NCBI GenBank assembly: GCA_035546295.1
Contig: DATKBT010000052.1
Location: forward strand, 1 to 64,000
Direction of reading: 5' to 3'
From: DATKBT01 sp035546295
Lineage (GTDB): Bacteria > Acidobacteriota > Thermoanaerobaculia > Multivoradales > Multivoraceae
DNA: 64,000 bases
The notes under the pieces are model-generated. The model was given only the letters and a program-made list of their open reading frames with translations. It did not search any database and was not told where the DNA came from. The translations under genes and the position numbers were made by a program. Positions 61,041 to 64,000 of the stretch are shown one piece after another. Positions within the stretch are counted from its first letter, which is position 1. Each line of letters starts with the position of its first letter.

Positions 61041-62474
61041 ATGATGCGCATTCCCGTACTTCGTTGGGGCAAGCCGTACGAATCGCTCGAGACCGACACG
61101 GTCGTCCACTTCGAGACCGGCGAGGAGCTCGCGGTGGTCGATCAGGCCAACCCGGGCCTCATCCAGCGCGACCTGCGAAGGATCTCTCTCGCGCGCGAAG
61201 CTTTGCGCGCGATCCCGAGCCGGGAGCTGATCGGGATGGTCAGAGCGGCCGCCGATCTCTACATGTCGGCCGAGCTGCCGATGGGCGACGGCGTGCAACG
61301 TCCCGAGGACTTCGTTCGCATCCAGTCGGCGACCACCGGCCTGCCGGAGCACATGTGCCGCGCCAACATGGAGAAGAACCACTTCGTGCTCACCCGCATG
61401 GACGAGGTGCTCGATGCGCTGACCCGCGGCCTCGACCTCGGGATCCTGGGGCGCGGCTACGGCGTCGAGGAGCGCGGCGTGCCGGTGAGCTACCAGGCGC
61501 AGGCCGCCGCGCTCGGCCTGGTGCTCCCCTCGAACTCGCCGGGGGTGCACACTCTGTGGATGCCGGTCATTCCGCTACAGGTCGGACTGGTGTTCAAGCC
61601 GGGTCCGCAGGAGCCATGGACCCCCTACCGGATGACCGAGGCGTTCTACGCGGCGGGCGTGCCACGCGAGGCGATCTCGATCTATCCGGGGGGCGCCGAG
61701 GCGGGAGCCGCGGTGCTCGCCGCCAGCCCGAGGGCGCTGATCTTCGGCGGCAAGGAGACCGTCGACCGCTATCGCGGGAACCCCCGGGTCCAGCCGCACG
61801 GGCCGGGCTTCTCGAAGATCCTGCTCGGCGACGACTGCGTCGACGAGTGGGAGCACTGGCTCGACGTGATGGTGTCGAGCGTCGCCGTCAACAGCGGCCG
61901 CTCGTGCATCAGCTGCTCGGGGATCTGGGCCTCCCGTCATACCCGCGAGATCGCCGAGGCGGTCGCCGAGCGCCTGGCCCCCATCGCGCCGAAGCCGATG
62001 ACCGATCCCGACAGCCCACTGGCCGCGTTTACGGTCCCCGGAGTGGCCAGGACGATCTCGGGCATGATCGACCGTCAGCTCGAGGCGCCCGGGGTCGAGG
62101 ACGTCACCCAGCGGCTGCGCGGCGGGGAGTCGCGGCTGGTCGAGCGGGAGCGCTGCGATTTCCTGCGGCCGACGGTCGTGCACAGTGTGTCCCCCGAGCC
62201 CGAGATCGCCAACGTCGAGTACATGTTCCCGTTCGTCTCGGTCGTCGAGTGCCCGCAGGATCGCATGATCGACTCGATCGGCGATACCTTGGTGTGCAGC
62301 GCGATCACCTCCGATCCCGGCTTTCGCGCGCGGCTGATCGACGCGACGAACGTCGATCGGCTCAACCTGGGACCGGTGCCGACGATCCAGCTCAACTGGC
62401 TGCAGCCCCACGAAGGGAACATCATCGATTTCCTGTTCCGCGCCCGAGCCTTCCAGGAGAGCCCGATCGCATAG
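61041..62474 (+). CDS. LuxC-like acyl/aryl-aldehyde reductase (ALDH superfamily)
   Basis: A 477-residue aldehyde-dehydrogenase-superfamily protein. The catalytic cysteine lies in VAVNSGRSCISCSGIWASRH. The nucleotide-binding part is LVFKPGPQEPWTPYRMTEAF and ISIYPGGAEAGAAVLAA. Size and layout fit LuxC/EhpG-type reductases that reduce an activated acyl thioester, tethered to the protein, to an aldehyde with NADPH. With the preceding gene it forms a probable two-component carboxylate reductase. ATG 61041 has AGGAG at 61031-61035. Confidence 0.82.
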   Translation: MMRIPVLRWGKPYESLETDTVVHFETGEELAVVDQANPGLIQRDLRRISLAREALRAIPSRELIGMVRAAADLYMSAELPMGDGVQRPEDFVRIQSATTGLPEHMCRANMEKNHFVLTRMDEVLDALTRGLDLGILGRGYGVEERGVPVSYQAQAAALGLVLPSNSPGVHTLWMPVIPLQVGLVFKPGPQEPWTPYRMTEAFYAAGVPREAISIYPGGAEAGAAVLAASPRALIFGGKETVDRYRGNPRVQPHGPGFSKILLGDDCVDEWEHWLDVMVSSVAVNSGRSCISCSGIWASRHTREIAEAVAERLAPIAPKPMTDPDSPLAAFTVPGVARTISGMIDRQLEAPGVEDVTQRLRGGESRLVERERCDFLRPTVVHSVSPEPEIANVEYMFPFVSVVECPQDRMIDSIGDTLVCSAITSDPGFRARLIDATNVDRLNLGPVPTIQLNWLQPHEGNIIDFLFRARAFQESPIA

Positions 62475-62636
62475 CCTCGAATGTGCTGGTCACCAACCAT
62501 CCAGAGGCCAGCGATTGCTTCACGGTCCTGTCGGGAAGTCTCGCGGTCGACGTGAACGCGGAGTCGGCGGATGCCAGGATCGCGGCCGGCGAGGCGGTCG
62601 TGCGGTTTTGGCGTCCGTATGCTATCGTCTCATACC

Positions 62637-63722
62637 ATGAGGGGCATCCTGCTGCTCGGCGCGATCGCCGGGTTGGCGCTCTCGGCCGTTTCGCCGGCGG
62701 AGGCGCAACGGGGCCGGTGGTCCCGGCTCGAGATCCCTGATCTCGGCTCGACGGTGGATGTCTACCTGCCACGTGGCGCGGGGCTCGAGGCGAGCGCCGC
62801 GGCCGGCGAGGGAGCCAGCGCGGTCGTCTTCCTGCACTCCTCGGGCCGCGCCCCCGAAACGTATCGCAGCACGCTCGGCGAGGCGGCCGAGAGCCTGGGT
62901 GTGGTGCTCTTGCTGCCTCGGTCGACCACGCCGTTCGGATGGGGCTTCGAGGACGACTTCGCGCTGGTCGAGTCGAGCGTCGCGCGAGTGGGCTCCATCG
63001 TTTCGCTCGATCGCGCGAAGATCGCGATCGCCGGGCACGGCGACGGCGCCGGCTACGCCTACCTGTTGGCCTACTTCAGCGACTTGGAGCTGAGCGCGGT
63101 GCTGACGCTGGGAGCGCCGTTCCTCCAGATCTCGGAGCTGTTCGAGCCCGAGAGCCCGCCTCCCATCCGCATGATCTACGGCGCCGAGGATCCCTTCTAC
63201 CGCAGCGAGGGAGGGCATCTGCGCGAGCAGTGGAGCAGCCTCGGGATCGAGTGGCAGCTCGACGTCCTCCCCGGCTTCGGGCATTCGACCTGGCCGCAGG
63301 AGGCGATCCTCACGGGCTTCAGGTTTCTGGCCGAGCGCAGCGGGCGCTCACCGAGTGGACGCTGCTCGACCGGCCGGACTGCGCTCTGCCTCGCCGAAGG
63401 CCGCTTTCGCGCCGAGGTCACCTTCGCCGACGTCGAGGGGCGTCCCGGCCGAGGCAGGGTGATCAACGGCGACACGCCCGACTCCGGGATCTTCTGGTTC
63501 TTCGACAGCGACAACTGGGAGGTCATGGTCAAGGTCCTGGACGGATGCGCCATCAACGATCGCTTCTGGGTCTTCGCGGCGGCCTCGACCGATGTCGACT
63601 ATCGCCTGACGGTGACCGACCAGGTCACCGGTCGGGTCGTGCAGTATCGGCACGAGCCGGGAGCGCCGGCGCGAGCGGTCACCGACGTCGAGGCCTTCCC
63701 GGGTTGCCGGAAGGCCTCGTGA
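62637..63722 (+). CDS. Secreted alpha/beta-hydrolase (PHB-depolymerase-like) with acidobacterial C-terminal domain, leaderless
   Basis: A 361-residue protein. The signal peptide is RGILLLGAIAGLALSAVSPA. The hydrolase domain has VVFLHSSGRAPETYR and the elbow IAIAGHGDGAGYAYLL. In this family the elbow normally reads GxSDG, so the nucleophile Ser is Gly here. Asp (YGAEDPFYR) and His (PGFGHSTWP) positions remain. The C-terminal 110 residues (ALCLAEGRFRAEVTFADVEG; SGIFWFFDSDNWEVMVKVLD; GCAINDRFWVFAAASTDVDY) are a beta domain frequent in acidobacterial surface proteins. The ATG lies 8 nt after TGCTATCGT (62620-62628); no Shine-Dalgarno. Confidence 0.8.
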   Translation: MRGILLLGAIAGLALSAVSPAEAQRGRWSRLEIPDLGSTVDVYLPRGAGLEASAAAGEGASAVVFLHSSGRAPETYRSTLGEAAESLGVVLLLPRSTTPFGWGFEDDFALVESSVARVGSIVSLDRAKIAIAGHGDGAGYAYLLAYFSDLELSAVLTLGAPFLQISELFEPESPPPIRMIYGAEDPFYRSEGGHLREQWSSLGIEWQLDVLPGFGHSTWPQEAILTGFRFLAERSGRSPSGRCSTGRTALCLAEGRFRAEVTFADVEGRPGRGRVINGDTPDSGIFWFFDSDNWEVMVKVLDGCAINDRFWVFAAASTDVDYRLTVTDQVTGRVVQYRHEPGAPARAVTDVEAFPGCRKAS

Positions 63723-63748
63723 GCGGCGTCCGGGGCCCGGCCCCTTGC

Positions 63749-63767
63749 GCGCGGCCTGCGGCCGCGC
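63749..63767 (+). terminator. GC hairpin after 63722
   Basis: An 8-bp stem GCGCGGCC/GGCCGCGC with a 3-nt loop, preceded by a smaller GGGGC-CCG-GCCCC stem (63732-63744). No T-run. Confidence 0.4.
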
Positions 63768-63850
63768 ACGCGTCTGCCGTCGCGGACGCTGGAGGTGCGG
63801 CGTCGTCCCGGCCGAGGGACTCGACGTCGTTCACCCCATAGAATCCGGTG

Positions 63851-64000
63851 GTGGTCTCCACCGACTCCGACACCGGCGCGCCCGGCGGGAACCACCGCCC
63901 CTTCGAGCTGCGCGAGCTCGACAGCCGCTCCGACTACGAGCAGTGTCTGGAGCTCCAGCAGGCGACCTGGGGGCGCGATTTCCGCGAGCTCGTGCCGCCC
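63851..64000 (+). CDS. GNAT-like protein, N-terminal fragment, leaderless
   Basis: Fifty codons before the window ends: a variable start, then FELRELDSRSDYEQCLELQQ and ATWGRDFRELVPP. This matches the beginning of a group of GNAT-superfamily-like proteins. The GTG at 63851 has no ribosome site but follows a -10 TAGAAT (63839-63844) by 6 nt. Too short for firm identification. Confidence 0.55.
   Translation, partial: MVSTDSDTGAPGGNHRPFELRELDSRSDYEQCLELQQATWGRDFRELVPP

Noticed and set aside
59652..61550. 632-codon minus-strand frame opposite the LuxE/LuxC-like genes
   Set aside because: Antisense shadow; the plus-strand genes have intact catalytic motifs.

Overview
The window is very GC-rich (around 70% by eye) and comes from a Gram-negative bacterium that is most likely an acidobacterium. 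The main evidence is four large FtsX/MacB-type permeases of the 'acidobacterial duplicated orphan permease' (ADOP) layout, three of them paired with PadR regulators. A C-terminal surface domain common in Acidobacteriota (62637-63722), Tat-dependent Gfo/Idh/MocA and TIM-barrel proteins, and a lipoprotein esterase fit this. The class is an inference; Thermoanaerobaculia would suit.

Layout. 1-1000: groES and the start of groEL behind a CIRCE/HrcA operator. 1000-8300: an M50 protease, then two ADOP permeases separated by two units of an interspersed structured repeat, with a PadR gene. 8500-13500: a carboxymuconolactone-decarboxylase-like protein, a MATE pump, an SUMF1-fold protein and several gene remnants. 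13.6-19.2 kb: a Tat-exported oxidoreductase/isomerase pair and a PadR-ADOP pair. 19.3-30.5 kb: a 1,392-residue secreted beta-domain protein, a DprE1/DprE2-like pair, an esterase, a TPR protein and a MaoC-like hydratase. 30.6-41.3 kb: an acyl/aryl-CoA ligase, an MntA-HepT toxin-antitoxin pair, a disrupted secreted protein, an amidohydrolase with a VOC protein, a DUF1697 protein and a third PadR-ADOP pair with a clear operator.

41.4-50.4 kb holds the clearest pathway: ask-ectA-ectB-ectC-ectD-ehuB-ehuC-ehuD-ehuA, all on the minus strand behind one sigma70-type promoter. It encodes feedback-insensitive-type aspartokinase, ectoine synthesis, hydroxylation and uptake. A MarR gene and marC lie at its 3' end. 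50.6-58.5 kb: a gutted beta-propeller gene, a TPR protein, and a membrane cluster (alkaline-phosphatase-superfamily enzyme, Oxa1-like protein, DUF2007, small RHH-like protein, sulfotransferase). A second, inverted copy of the structured repeat follows. 58.5-64 kb: a YheT-type hydrolase, a LuxE/EhpF-like adenylating enzyme with a LuxC-like reductase (probable two-component carboxylate reductase), a secreted alpha/beta-hydrolase-like protein and a partial acetyltransferase-like gene.

Three themes run through the window. First, a family of roughly 270-bp CTAG-bounded repeats has stems that vary by compensatory changes. Second, several genes are apparently leaderless: a TANNNT -10 element sits only 6-8 nt before the start codon. 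Third, there is an unusual number of genes reduced to remnants by internal or 5' deletion.
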